Shown: positions 20,399-31,766 of the stretch, piece after piece
Position numbering within the stretch: position 1 is the stretch's first letter
How the letters are laid out: each line of letters starts with the position of its first letter
From: Skeletonema tropicum
Lineage: Eukaryota > Bacillariophyta > Thalassiosirophyceae > Thalassiosirales > Thalassiosiraceae
Assembly (NCBI GenBank): GCA_037178625.1
Contig: CM074138.1
Location: forward strand, 1,488,001-1,552,000
Direction of reading: 5' to 3'
Length of the DNA stretch: 64,000 bases
Position numbers and translations under genes: made by a program
The notes under the pieces: model-generated
What the model saw: the letters and a program-made list of their open reading frames with translations, nothing else
Databases searched by the model: none
Told to the model about the DNA's origin: nothing

Positions 20399-23300
20399 AT
20401 GCTGAGTCCAGAAAAGCAGAGGGCTGATGCGGCCGCTAGAGTGAGGCTTTGCCGTCAACGCAAGCATGCCTCAATGAGCGCAGAGGAAAGGGCAGCTCAG
20501 AAGGCAAAGAATGCCGCTGCAGCAAGGCTTTACCGTCAACGAAAGAATGCCTCAATGAGCACAGAGGAGAGGGCTGCTCAAAAGGCAAAGAAGGCCGCTG
20601 CAGCAAGGCTTTACCGTCAACGCAAGAATGCCTCCATGAGCCCAGAGGAGAGGGCGGCTCAAAGGGCTAAGACGGCCGATGCTTACCGTCAACGCAAGAA
20701 TGCCTCCATGACCCCAGAAGAGAGCGTTGGAAAGAGTTGTGATTACGAGATTGTTGTTGACAGAACACATCCAGTCCAACAGGCACGCAACCATGACCAA
20801 AAGAAAATCATGAAAGTCGATAGCAATCCAAATGCATTTCGCGCTGCTGTCTGCGTACTATGCGATAGGCTAATAATTGGGCGTGAGGCTATCCACAAGA
20901 TAACAGTAGAGTCACTTCGTTCTCAGAAAAACAGGATAAGCGTCAAATCCTACGAGGACTACCACCAAGTCACGCTGAAAGATGAACTTATTTCACAGTA
21001 TGAAATCAAAGGCCACGAGCTAGAAGGCCTTCTGCTATCACCAAGAGCCAAGAAGACCAAGAACAAGAACGGATGTGTAGCATTTGAGGCATGCAGCCAA
21101 TGTTATAGTGCGTGGCACAATGATAGCGATTCACCGCCCAAGTATGCCATCAGTAACGGCTTTGCCATCGGCCACATCCCCACGGATATCATTGCCAATG
21201 AGGAAATCACAGAGCAGATGTGTTCGCTATTAGCTCCTGTCCGCCCATTTGCCTACATATTTGCGTATACAGCTGGTGCTCACAAAGCTATCCGTGGTCA
21301 CTTTAGCTTTTTCGAGGTTGACCTCAACCATACAGGGACGGTAATGAATCACTTCTTGACAACAGGTGCAAACCCGCTTGTTTATGTTGTGTTATGTGGA
21401 CGAATGACTCCGAAACAGAAGGAAATAGTGAAAAAAAGAGCAAGGCTTGACACAGAGAAAATGATGGAAATATTAGAATGGTTCGTTAATGAGTCTGGCC
21501 ACCCAGGATATGAAGGAGTTACCCCACCATCACAGTGCCCCCAGCCCAACATTATCGTCGACGAAGAAACACCCAACAATACTGATCAAGAACATGATCC
21601 AGAGCTAGAAGCAAAGTTTGCTGGGGCTTCGTTCCACTTTACCAGCATCCATGAGCCGCAAGATGATACAGGAGTTTACGAATCCAACCAGAAGTTTGCC
21701 AAAGCTATGATTGATCGTACAATGCCAACACTTCTGGTCAATGGTAGCAACTATGCGGATCTTAGAGAACTTCTCCTCGAGAATATTGCGCCAATGCAAT
21801 TTCCTTTTGGTCAAGGTGGGCCAAAGGCAAAGCGGAGGACTCACATATCTCCGGTTGAATGCTATCGTTACTACTGCCGACTCTCGCTTCCTCAATTCTT
21901 CAGGGGGGACTTTCTCCTGTTGTTGAACCACATGTTCAATCGGCAGCGCAGTTTCGAGACAGCCGTGGTCACTTGCAAATCCAGTTTGTTCGGACAGTCA
22001 CTTGCTGAGAAGATGTCAAAATTCAAAATGAAAGACCTCGATCAGGCATTGTTTCAAAAACAAACCCGCCAAAGGGTGAATGGAACGGCTGGCGAATACA
22101 TCAGGGCAGTGGAGGCAGCGTGCAAACCAGTCGGGTACACTGCTTTGAATGCCAAACAAAATCGCCGCAAGCATTTTGCAATGGATAACTATTTCGGAGG
22201 CCATTCCATTTTCTTAACTACGACTCCATGTGATGAATGCACCATCAGGGTCCAAGTCTTTGCCAACGCTGGCAAGGAGGTGTTGCTGCCAAATCTTGGT
22301 GACTGGGATGACGAAGACCACTTGAAAAAATGTAGATTCAACTTTGAGCTGAGAAAGGATACCAGACGTCTGTATCCTGGGGCATGTTCTCTTGTTTACC
22401 AGCATTTGATGCAGATTATTACAGAATGTTTGATAGGTTGGGACCCAAAGAAACAAACAGGGCAACTAGGCGTGTTTGGAGTACCAATAGCGTACTCAAG
22501 AACTGACGAAGAGCAAGGCAGGAAGACACTTCATAGTCACTGGCAAATATGGGTGAAAGACTTCAACAAAATTAGAGATGCTCTATTTCATAGTGATGAC
22601 GGAAAAAAGAAAGCCGCAAGGGATGCTCTCATATCATACATTGACAAAGTTGTCTGTGCCAGCTACGGGAGTGATTTTGTTGTGACTCACAATTGTGATG
22701 AAGATAGCCCCGTTACAATGCCTATGCGCGAAATACTCCAGGAGGTAGAAGATAAGAATACTCTCCGCAAAGCACATCACCAGGATCATTGCCTTGATGT
22801 TAATGGCAAAGTATTGGAATGCAAACAGTGTGCGAAAACTTTTTCGCCATCAGAGTGTATTCACATGGGTGTTAGTCACTTACGTCAACAAACACTTACA
22901 ACAATGCCAATGCAAGATCATGCAAGTACAAATAGCAGTAACGAAGACGCACCAGACTCTTCTACAATCATGAAAAAGGAATGGCTCAATCAAGCCGCGA
23001 TTCGCTACCCTTTTGATTTTGACGAGGAAGGAAGGCCTACTGAAGCGCTGAAGCAACAACATATCATAACGGATGCGGACGGAGACGGAGATGGAGCCAA
23101 GGAACAAGAACAAGTAACTCATGAATGGTTACATGATAGAAACCTACGCAGGGACCTCCTGCATTATGTTTTTGACGAGCATGATTATACACACCGGGGA
23201 ACATGTTTCAAGGGTGGGAAAGCAGAATGCAGAGGGCATTTGCCAGAGATGGCAAGTGAAGATTCCTTCATTTTCGACAATGAAGCAATAGCTGCCATGA

Positions 23301-25504
23301 AAGAAGGCCTGAGAGACGATGACTCTCGTAACACAAGCGACGCCAATGGGGACAAGGTCATCCTTCACCACCATCTGAATGGTGAGGTAGAACAAAAATC
23401 TCAGTATGCGATCTTACCGAAAAGAACAAATGGCAGTCAGTTTCTCAACCAACACAACTTGGCGATTTCAGATGTTATTGGAGGCAATACCAATGTAACA
23501 TTGGGTGATTGGAGCCACTCCTATTACACCACGCTGTACAAGTCCAAAGACACACAATCCGAAGACAAGATGGCATACCAACGAGTCCATGCCTCAATGG
23601 CCAGGAGGCTGTGGAGAGCACATCAAAACCAGCAACATCGAGATCGACAAGAAAATGAGGAGAAGGAGGAGAGAAAGCAGAACCAGCCAGCAGAAGATAT
23701 CACAGCCAGAGCTCTAGCAGAAGGCAGCACAACCAAAGACAAAGATGACGACGAAGAAGAACATGCCTGTTATGTTGAAGGGCTCGGGAGAATAATTACC
23801 GGGGTGAACGCATTTCTTTCCAGAGACGTTGTAAGCTCTACTATGGCCCACTTACTCATCTCCCAAGGGGGAGAAAGATTCACTTACTCACATGATTTCG
23901 ATTACATTTCACTTCAAAACACGGAGAATGTACTAGAAGAGAAGGAAGGCATGCATTTTCGTCTGCGGAGGAATTGGAACGACGACACACAGGAAACAAC
24001 TGCATGGGCTGATTGCTCGGCGTATGACTACATCCACAGACCAACCGAGCTCAACAACTTGTGCCTTTACGAGTACACAATGTGGTACAAAAAGGAATAC
24101 AAGAGCTTCAAGCAATTGAACGCCAGGAGCAAAAGCACTACTACCACATCCTACAAGTTTGCCGACCTCCATCAAGGTCAAAAATATTGCTACCTTACGA
24201 GGCGAACACATCCAGTCATTCCCATCATATACATGGCCACAGACCTTTGCGACGTGAAGTCATTAGATGTGCTTGAGAATATCCCGAATAGTGGAACTGT
24301 GCAGCACAGAGAAAGGTACGCAAAAACAGCCATGCTGCTATTCTATCCATTCCGCAAAGCAGAAGATTTGGTGAAGAATGGAACCTACTGGCAAAAGTTT
24401 GATGATGTAGGAGGGACGAAAGAGTATAGTGAAGCAATTGACGACACACTTGGTTTGAATCCATTATCAAAACAATTTTGGAACCGCGGTAGGATGATTC
24501 TGGAAAACATTGAAACGAGGCACATGGCCGAAAAGGAAATGAAACGACCCAAACGCAAGATCACATACTTGACGGACACTCCAAAGAGTACTGGGAAACG
24601 AAAGAGAGAAGGCGTGGACAAAGATGATGGATATGATATTGACATAAGTGACTTCTTTGATAATATGAATGACGAGGGTTTACAACAATTCCAAGCCTTA
24701 GAATCACGGCCACTTGCTGACGCCAACCTCAGGTCTCATGCCAAGATGATGAAAAGAGCAAATGTTCGTGCATGTAGCGCTATCAAAACTCATGTTGATG
24801 ACAACGTGTCCGTACTTGCAACTGCAAGGAAGCCATCGACATCAACCACAAATCCAGAGCACACTCAAAACAACGCCGACGTCAACAATCATCAACAGCA
24901 ACAGTCCGCATCCTACAATGTTCGTGTTCGATATGAGGACATCCTCACTTTCATTCAAGGTTCTTTGCTTGTTGGCAGCAATGGAGAAGGTACGGAAGAT
25001 AGAGACATGGATGATGGAGATGGAGAAGAACCTTCATCGTTGAAGTTAAAGGAGCAATGTCACAAAATGATTCCCACCATGTACGAGATTGCAAGGGGCA
25101 AGAGCAGTAAGTACAACCTCGACGACAAACAATTTATTGCCTATCAAATAGTATGTTGTACATTTCTGCTCCAGCTCATCATGGAGGGTGATCACTATGA
25201 TACCAAGCTTGGAGAATTGCTAGGAGCAACGCTCGGTCCCTTGGCGGAAAGCGTGCAACATACAAAAGACAGACTAGTCCGGGATCTCAAAGCAAAGGGG
25301 GGGAAGGAGCACCTCATTATGTTCATCACAGGTCCCGCTGGTTGTGGCAAGAGTACAACTATGGAAGCAGCCCAGCACTACTGTCACAGATTTTGCACTG
25401 CTATCGCAGCCGCCTTCAATGATTATACCTTCTACTTCACTGCAACCACCGGGTCAGCTGCAGCCCTCTTTGGAGGAACAACAATCCACAGCGCAGCCCA
25501 CTGA
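20399..25504 (+). CDS. Helitron Rep domain and start of PIF1 helicase
   Basis: 1,701 aa. The N-terminus has four tandem basic repeats of about 25-27 aa (core ARLYRQRKNASM and EERAAQKAK), probably DNA-binding. A Cys pair region (CVLCDRL, then CSQCYSAW) resembles the zinc-containing N-terminal domain of Helitron proteins. The HUH-type Rep endonuclease is marked by TLHSHWQIW (about 710) and a downstream Tyr-containing helix LISYIDKVVCASYG (about 745-760), the likely nicking tyrosines. A CKQC zinc knuckle follows. The helicase begins with Walker A, GPAGCGKSTT (about 1645), and motif Ia region TATTGSAAALFGG. Translation stops six codons after this because a base is missing. The protein would nick and unwind DNA for rolling-circle transposition. 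Confidence 0.87.
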   Translation: MLSPEKQRADAAARVRLCRQRKHASMSAEERAAQKAKNAAAARLYRQRKNASMSTEERAAQKAKKAAAARLYRQRKNASMSPEERAAQRAKTADAYRQRKNASMTPEESVGKSCDYEIVVDRTHPVQQARNHDQKKIMKVDSNPNAFRAAVCVLCDRLIIGREAIHKITVESLRSQKNRISVKSYEDYHQVTLKDELISQYEIKGHELEGLLLSPRAKKTKNKNGCVAFEACSQCYSAWHNDSDSPPKYAISNGFAIGHIPTDIIANEEITEQMCSLLAPVRPFAYIFAYTAGAHKAIRGHFSFFEVDLNHTGTVMNHFLTTGANPLVYVVLCGRMTPKQKEIVKKRARLDTEKMMEILEWFVNESGHPGYEGVTPPSQCPQPNIIVDEETPNNTDQEHDPELEAKFAGASFHFTSIHEPQDDTGVYESNQKFAKAMIDRTMPTLLVNGSNYADLRELLLENIAPMQFPFGQGGPKAKRRTHISPVECYRYYCRLSLPQFFRGDFLLLLNHMFNRQRSFETAVVTCKSSLFGQSLAEKMSKFKMKDLDQALFQKQTRQRVNGTAGEYIRAVEAACKPVGYTALNAKQNRRKHFAMDNYFGGHSIFLTTTPCDECTIRVQVFANAGKEVLLPNLGDWDDEDHLKKCRFNFELRKDTRRLYPGACSLVYQHLMQIITECLIGWDPKKQTGQLGVFGVPIAYSRTDEEQGRKTLHSHWQIWVKDFNKIRDALFHSDDGKKKAARDALISYIDKVVCASYGSDFVVTHNCDEDSPVTMPMREILQEVEDKNTLRKAHHQDHCLDVNGKVLECKQCAKTFSPSECIHMGVSHLRQQTLTTMPMQDHASTNSSNEDAPDSSTIMKKEWLNQAAIRYPFDFDEEGRPTEALKQQHIITDADGDGDGAKEQEQVTHEWLHDRNLRRDLLHYVFDEHDYTHRGTCFKGGKAECRGHLPEMASEDSFIFDNEAIAAMKEGLRDDDSRNTSDANGDKVILHHHLNGEVEQKSQYAILPKRTNGSQFLNQHNLAISDVIGGNTNVTLGDWSHSYYTTLYKSKDTQSEDKMAYQRVHASMARRLWRAHQNQQHRDRQENEEKEERKQNQPAEDITARALAEGSTTKDKDDDEEEHACYVEGLGRIITGVNAFLSRDVVSSTMAHLLISQGGERFTYSHDFDYISLQNTENVLEEKEGMHFRLRRNWNDDTQETTAWADCSAYDYIHRPTELNNLCLYEYTMWYKKEYKSFKQLNARSKSTTTTSYKFADLHQGQKYCYLTRRTHPVIPIIYMATDLCDVKSLDVLENIPNSGTVQHRERYAKTAMLLFYPFRKAEDLVKNGTYWQKFDDVGGTKEYSEAIDDTLGLNPLSKQFWNRGRMILENIETRHMAEKEMKRPKRKITYLTDTPKSTGKRKREGVDKDDGYDIDISDFFDNMNDEGLQQFQALESRPLADANLRSHAKMMKRANVRACSAIKTHVDDNVSVLATARKPSTSTTNPEHTQNNADVNNHQQQQSASYNVRVRYEDILTFIQGSLLVGSNGEGTEDRDMDDGDGEEPSSLKLKEQCHKMIPTMYEIARGKSSKYNLDDKQFIAYQIVCCTFLLQLIMEGDHYDTKLGELLGATLGPLAESVQHTKDRLVRDLKAKGGKEHLIMFITGPAGCGKSTTMEAAQHYCHRFCTAIAAAFNDYTFYFTATTGSAAALFGGTTIHSAAH

Positions 25505-26877
25505 ACAAAAGTAGGATCAATGATGAGATGAGGGCTATTTGGCGCGATGATGTGCGAATCCTTATTATTGATGAAATATCTTTTTTCAAGGCAAGCGATG
25601 TCGTAAAACTTGACAAGCAACTGAAAAAGCTCACTGGCCGGTATGACATGGTTTATGGGGGGGTGTCAATAGTCTTCTCTGGAGACTTCCACCAACTTAA
25701 GCCAATCTGTGCAGAAGATGATGTCCTCTACTCAGACTCCGATGCAGCTTCAATTTGGGAGAATACTATCAACTGTGCCATCTTTCTTGATAACAGCCAC
25801 AGATTCAAAGACGACCCCGAGTTTGGGGAAATACTCGCTAGAATGAGAATGGGGGAGGATACATGTGAAGATAGAGAGCTAATAAACAAGCGCGTCGTCA
25901 GCACTAGCACTAGCTCCACCTCCACGCTAAAATTGCCCGAACACGCACCTGACGCATGTTTTGCATGCTCTACCAACAAAGAACGAAATGGTGTCACGGC
26001 AGCATCGTTCAAAATGCACATAGATGAATCGCATCCTACCATTGATGACGATAGCCCACCTCCTGATCACACTCTCATAATTGAGGCATCAGTATCTATA
26101 TCCAAAACGACTGAGAATGAAAGCGGCAACAGCAAGAAGAGGAAACGAAGGCAGCGTAGAAAAGTTTCTGCGCATTTCCATGACACTGTCATCACGCAGC
26201 TGGGAGATGATGACATAAGGTCAACCGAGTTTGCAGCAAAAGGAGCTAAAATCGAGCCTGCCCTACGCATCTACCCCGGATCCCACCATATGTGCATAAC
26301 GAATGAGGATCTTGACCAAGGGCGAGGCAACGGGACTCTTTGCAAGTGCTTGAAAATCAAACTTAGAAAGGATGGGCGGGAGAGGAGGTGGAAAAATTGG
26401 GATGGAAAGAAGGTATGGACTGTGTCGGTTGACGACGTCGAGTGGGTGGAGTTCGAGCATTACCCAACCACCGGCACCAAAGCACGGACCTTCAAGCTCA
26501 AACCGCAAGAATTCTCAGCCACAATCAAGTTCCCTCTGACTGAAACAATCAGTACAACCATCGGCAACGCCAAGGTCAAACAGGTTCCTGTCAACTCTAA
26601 CATAGCAACAACAGGCCACAAGCTCCAGGGAATGTCCAAAGACATCCTCATCGTCAATGACTGGAATTATCGATGCGTGAACTGGGTCTACGTTGTCTTG
26701 TCGAGGGTGAGAACACTAGCTGGACTGTATCTGATGAAACCCTTAGACCTGGAACGCGGCTTCAATATTCCTCAAAATCTCATTCGCTTTGAGCAACGTT
26801 TGAAGGACATCAAAGAACGACCAGTTCTCGACATGTTGGGTTACCAATCAAATGCAGAGATCGATACAATGCAGTGA
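25505..26877 (+). pseudogene. Helitron PIF1 helicase, C-terminal part in shifted frame
   Basis: Continues the Rep/helicase gene one frame over, with no spare intron sequence between them. Walker B ILIIDEISFF lies at about 25559, then VFSGDFHQLKP (motif III), a Ser/Thr-rich insert, and the distal motifs TTGHKLQGMSKD and YVVLSRVR of PIF1/RecD-like helicases. The peptide begins in mid-domain and has no helicase activity on its own. A one-base deletion at 25500-25505 explains the split. It may be a true inactivating mutation or a sequence error. Confidence 0.8.
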
Positions 26878-27481
26878 AGACTTTAAAAGTCATCTAAAAG
26901 TAATAAGAAAGTTCATAGAAATAGAAATAGCAGCTTAGCAGATTTTGACAGAAAACAACTTATTCTTACAGTAGTACGAGCTCTGAGAGTGAGAGAGAAG
27001 AGAGCGGAAGCACGAAAGCCGGGAGAAGCTTGCCCTGCCGCCGCACGCCAATTATGTACGATACTTATTCTTCTCTCACATCTTTGCTGCACGGATGTAT
27101 CAATGATATACATCATAGTTCACCGTAGCACAGAAATAACCTTAAGACCCACATATGCTGATTGTTTCTATATCGCGTCAGGCAACGATTGGAAAGAGGA
27201 TAAATAATACAGTCGCGTGGTCTAATGCATCTGAGTTTCAGTACAGCGGCCTTTGGACAGAGATCGGAGCAGCGTCGTAGATGATCTAAGAGGTCATTTG
27301 GAGCTGGTGCCGTTCGCACCACATGGCCAGTAGGTACATGAAGAAGTATGTTCAGCCTCTAAACCGTCTCGAAACCAATGACGATTTAAAATTTTAAACT
27401 ATCGTACGATTCATACACAATGCCGTTCAATCATTTCCAACTTCTTTCCAGTGGTGTAGCAATACGAATACTGTGTCATCC
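26878..27481. other. Intergenic, possible Helitron 3' flank
   Basis: About 600 bp without a convincing gene. Short ORFs at 26989-27207 (+) and 26913-27322 (-) have no motif. The Helitron 3' terminus should lie here, but I found no unambiguous hairpin followed by CTRR. Confidence 0.4.
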
Positions 27482-28504
27482 ATGTCTCAAAATATATCAG
27501 CTCACATCGCATTGCTCAAAGAATCCTTCCTGTTAGCAGCCGCCAGCGGAGGACGATTGTTGGAATGCCAATCGCTTCTCGAATTAGGCGCAGACGTAAA
27601 CTACTGCGACGAGACCAACGAGGATACTCCATTAATAGCAGCGGTTCGCAACGGAAATCGCCCAGTCGTCTCCTTACTTTTGGCTCATGGTGCAGACCCA
27701 ACAAGAAGTGACAGAGACAACAACACTGTGTTGCATATTGTTGCAGAAATGGGAGATGAAGCACTTGCGACTTTGTTCTGTCCAAACGCTTCAACACTGT
27801 GTTCTACGACAAACAATGACGGGAAGACTCCTTTTGATATAGCTGTAGAGAGAGGATTGAATTCATTTGCTGAACACTTGCATCACCTGTGTGCAAATGA
27901 TGATGAAGAAGCAGACAATGACACCTATCATTCTTCCCAATCTTCAAGTTCAAGCGAGGCAACTCCGCAAATATCTTCGTTGGCATTTGATGATGATAGC
28001 TACGAAGTTGAAAGCAGCCATGCATCTGCTAGTGTCGAAATTAATGATTCTAACGTTGGTGAAGATTCGTTCGATATTGCTGCAATTGGCGACCTTCCAT
28101 TTCATGGAGACGAAAATGACTCTACTAGACAACTGCAAGTACAACTATATGAAGCCAAGTATGCCCTCAGTGCTGTGATGAAGGAGCGCGACGATCTAAA
28201 AGCCGAGCTGAGCAAAATCCAACCCTTCTGCAATGGAGACGATTCGTTCTTTGCACAAAAAACGCTCCAAGAATTGCAAGTATTTGAACGACAAGTGAAA
28301 CATATTCTAGAAAAGATCGAGAATGCAAAGCAATATCTCGAGGAAGAGAAACTGTGCGTGATTTGTAGAGAGAGCCCAAAGGAAGTCCTATTTATGCCAT
28401 GCCGTCATTTATGTGTCTGTAAAGATTGTGGACACCGTGAAGAGCTTGAACGCTGCCCTCTGTGCCGAGAAGTCATCGCTGAGCGAATCAGTGTCTTTTC
28501 ATAG
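27482..28504 (+). CDS. Ankyrin-repeat RING-type E3 ubiquitin ligase
   Basis: 340 aa from ATG at 27482 (the frame is open upstream only to a GTG). Ankyrin repeats occupy about 10-130 (LLECQSLLELGADVNYCDE, TPLIAAVRNGNRPVVSLLLAHGADP, NTVLHIVAEMGDE, GKTPFDIAVERG). They are followed by an acidic, Ser-rich linker and a coiled coil (about 215-285). The C-terminal C3HC4 RING finger has Cys292, Cys295, Cys307, His309, Cys313, Cys316, Cys325 and Cys328. Such proteins transfer ubiquitin from E2 to substrates held by the ankyrin repeats; the layout resembles XIAP/MIB-like C-terminal RINGs. No targeting signal. Its stop codon is only 8 bp from the stop of the opposing LRR gene. Confidence 0.87.
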   Translation: MSQNISAHIALLKESFLLAAASGGRLLECQSLLELGADVNYCDETNEDTPLIAAVRNGNRPVVSLLLAHGADPTRSDRDNNTVLHIVAEMGDEALATLFCPNASTLCSTTNNDGKTPFDIAVERGLNSFAEHLHHLCANDDEEADNDTYHSSQSSSSSEATPQISSLAFDDDSYEVESSHASASVEINDSNVGEDSFDIAAIGDLPFHGDENDSTRQLQVQLYEAKYALSAVMKERDDLKAELSKIQPFCNGDDSFFAQKTLQELQVFERQVKHILEKIENAKQYLEEEKLCVICRESPKEVLFMPCRHLCVCKDCGHREELERCPLCREVIAERISVFS

Positions 28505-28512
28505 CCCCTTGC

Positions 28513-30823
28513 CTAATGACACATGGTGCAGCATGCACATACAATGTCATCTTCGCAATCGGCTTGGAGGTCATTCAAAAAGAAGCTGTTCCTTAGATCG
28601 CAGACTGATTCGGGAACTTCACCTGAAAGATTATTTTCATGAAGGTGTACAACCTAAAATAAACAAGAAACAAAGTGACTTTGTCAGAGAAACAGTTGAA
28701 ACGATACTATAAAATCACTCGAAACCACTCTACTCTACTCAACTTACCTTCAGCTCCTTAAGTTCTCCAAGTTCTTCAGGAGGGTTACCTGTGAACTGAT
28801 TGGAATCTAGCATGAGATACTCCAATTTCAGTAGTTTACCGATATCTGTTGGAATATTTCCTTCAAACTGATTATCAGATCCTCGAAAATACTTTAGAGA
28901 TTTCATCCCCCGAATAGTAGCCGGAAGCTGACCTGTGAACTTGTTAGAACTGATATACAACTCCTCGAGAGCATGCATCTCTCCAAACTCCTCGGGAATA
29001 CTCCCTGTGAAACCATTCGAATCGAGGTACAAAGTTGTGAGTCCACTCAAAAAAGCTAACTCGACGGGTAACTTTCCCTTTAGCCCGTTTTCGTACATCT
29101 GCAGATCATCCAATTTGTACAGTGCACCCAGTTCTGTTGGAATTGATCCTGTCAATTCATTAGTGTCCAGGTAAAGAGTTCTCAACTCCTTCAGACCACC
29201 AAACTCAGTTGGAATTGGACCATTCAGTGTGTTGTTTCTCAGACGAATATCCTCAAGAGCTGTCAACTGTCCAATAACAGGAGGAATGTTCCCTGTGAGC
29301 TGATTACTCTCAAGATACAGGGCTATCAAACTCTTCAACTTTCCAATAGAGAGAGGAATTCGTCCTGAAAACTTGTTGTTGAACATTCCAAGTTCTCGCA
29401 AATTTTCCAGCTCACCAATACTCGCAGGGATCGGCCCATCAAATGCATTGTCATGAACATTAAGATTCTGTAGATTTCGAAGAGCACCAATGTTATCGGG
29501 TAGTTGTCCTCCAAACAAATTCCCGTTGAGAAATAAATCCTCCAGTTCCACCATAGTTGCCAACTCTCTCCCAAGCGTACCAGCCAATTCATTTTCATGT
29601 AAATCCAAAACAGTCATTTTGAGAAACGCTGTGAATAGCTCATCAGGCAACACACCGTGTATATTGTTTGAAGTGAGGTTGAGCATAGCCACATGAAAAT
29701 CGCCATCATATTTCACCCCATAACTTTCATGAGGGAGACATGTAACTCCATGCCACAAGCATAGTCCCTTAGACGTCATCCACCCATCGGCATTATTCCA
29801 GGCAATGTCACTCGGATTCTCCACAGACATATCTAAACTCTCCTCAACAATCTCTGCATCAGTCGTTTGAAACCAAAACACAGCCAAGGCATACCGTTGA
29901 AACAATGCAATTTCATTATCAACATTGCTCCCTGTCATTTCAGATCCCTCATCATCAACCTGGGGGAGATCCACATGTCGTTCATCATCACGAACAAGCC
30001 ACGCAAGTGCCTTGTATTGGGGTGAGGATGGGTCTTCCAACACTGAGGCGTGTGAGATGCGATGCTCAAGGATTCGATCTTTGATACGATTGAATCTTGC
30101 CGTGTCGAGTGGTGAATGATGCCAAGGCACTTCTTCGTCATTATTGTTCCGATTCACTAGAATTGATGGTGCTACGATGATTGCAACGACTGTCACAGCA
30201 AGTACGGACAGTGCAAAAATGATTTTGATATTTTCCAAACAGCACATTGGCAGAATCATTCTGTGCTTTTGCTGCTGGTAGTAGTTGTTGTTCTCAATGT
30301 CGTCGCCATCATCGGTATCTACCCCAAATGGGCTGATATTTTTTACACTATTGTTCTCACTGCTCAGCCGACGTGATGCCATCATTATGAGTTTTCTACT
30401 CTCCTCATGATCCTTGCGGCTCTTCCATCCAGATATAAACGACTTTTTCTTGCTCTTGTTTGCGGATGACGACGCAGCACTAAGACCGTCATTGTCATTA
30501 TGAGTCCCCAAAACGAAATTTAATTCTTCCCTATCCAAATCTTGACCCGTCCTAGAACTCCACAGATGAGTGGATGCCGCATCAGTAAAAATACTCGGCG
30601 GCCCCTCATCTTCATCTCCATCATCAATGACAAATCGCTCTGCAATATTCATATCGGAAGAAGAGGTCAATAGGTTGTTGTTACTCGACGAATTTGCAGA
30701 GAATTGATCAGCCTCCTCTGATAGAGGGAGGCCGGCCGCAGCCTCCTCCATGAGTTTCATTTGACGTGCTCGCGCGGCACGCCGAGAGTGCAGCTTGGAT
30801 TCTTTTTCGAACGAGTCCAGCAT
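28513..30823 (-). CDS. LRR single-span membrane protein (receptor-like)
   Basis: Two exons, 30823-28748 and 28653-28513, with a 94-bp GT-AG phase-0 intron, 738 aa. The small last exon (VVHLHENNLSGEVPESVCDL, then ADCEDD and CACCTMCH) is a typical Cys-rich LRR C-cap and would be missed by reading the long ORF alone. Residues 1-200 are hydrophilic and presumably cytosolic. One membrane span lies at about 201-223. A diatom N-cap follows (FQRYALAVFWFQTT, then CLWHGVTC). About a dozen plant-type LRRs (LxxLxLxxNxLxGxIPxxIG) cover about 375-690. It has no kinase domain, so it is likely an adhesion or sensing protein at the cell surface or an endomembrane. Confidence 0.85.
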
Positions 30824-30963
30824 CTTTTAATGACAAGCCTTTCCTCTTTCAAACAATGGGCCAGTTGCTAGAGAATGAGCAGCCCCATGGCATGTTGAGT
30901 GTTGAGCCAGGATTTGAGCTGATTTGCGAGCTTGCTCGATTTTAGGTAGATAGGTCTCTACTT

Positions 30964-31766
30964 TACCGTAAAACCTGTACCAAGGGTAAATAAATAGGGT
31001 ATGACTCAAATTTTGGCGGGAAATCTCCACTGCGACGACAACACGTAAAAAAATAAAGAGGATTTACCGTCTCGTGGTCAAACTCAGATGCGAAAGTCAG
31101 TGCCGGTCAAAAGCATTATCAGCGGACCTTATCAGCACCGACCACGCCGCTCAAGGCACGGCAACCATGATCACCGTTGCCGCCGTTGAAATAGACCAAG
31201 TTAATAGCCGTATTATCGTCCGATCGGTGGCTGACCGTTATTATGGATTATTATGTTAATGTTGAAGCTCTCGCCGCAGGCAAATCCGCCGAGGGAAGGC
31301 AGCATGGAGGCAATATTAGACGGTGACGTCCGGCGAGCGCCGGCCATTGAATAGGGCTCATTGAACGTCCCAAGGAGCGTTTCTGGTGGATCTACGTACG
31401 ATAACATCAACATAATAATCCATAGTAACAATCAGCCACCGATAGGCGGATAATATGGCTATTAACTTGGTCTAATTCAGCGGCGGCACGTCGACCATGG
31501 TTGCCGTTGCTTTGAGCGGTGAATGATCAGTTCAAGCTTTCAATGACGGGAAACGATGAAGCAAGCGAGACTCAACCATAGGTAATCAAACGTCGTATCG
31601 GCACTGTTACTTAGGGAAATTGTGTGTGTTCGGTGGACAACGGTGGACAGTATTAGGTACAGCGTAGGAATACGTAGAAATGGCCTCGTGTCACAGTTTG
31701 AGTTTGACCACGAGACGGTAAGCGTCACACTCTGTGTGACATACCCTATTTATTTACCCTTGACCT
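30964..31766. mobile_element. Palindromic foldback element about 0.8 kb
   Basis: Nested inverted repeats pair across a 139-bp centre. The pairs are 30982-31003 with 31740-31761 (22 bp exact), 31063-31085 with 31699-31721 (23 bp exact), and 31188-31263 with 31403-31478 (76 bp, about ten mismatches). Spacing between the arms differs, so the right arm has a 130-bp block (about 31560-31690) lacking in the left arm. There is no coding capacity, so this is a non-autonomous element. Confidence 0.85.

Larger units (their letters stand above)
20399..26877 (+). mobile_element. Helitron-type rolling-circle transposon, coding region
   Basis: Rep plus PIF1-type helicase in the order used by Helitrons, split by a single frameshift near 25502. 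The satellite and direct repeats immediately upstream share words with the sequence just before the start codon, so they are probably part of the element. The 5' TC and 3' CTRR termini could not be placed with confidence. Confidence 0.85.

Noticed and set aside
27113..27322. Minus ORF after the Helitron
   Set aside because: Short, no motif and no start context. Probably chance within the 3' flank.
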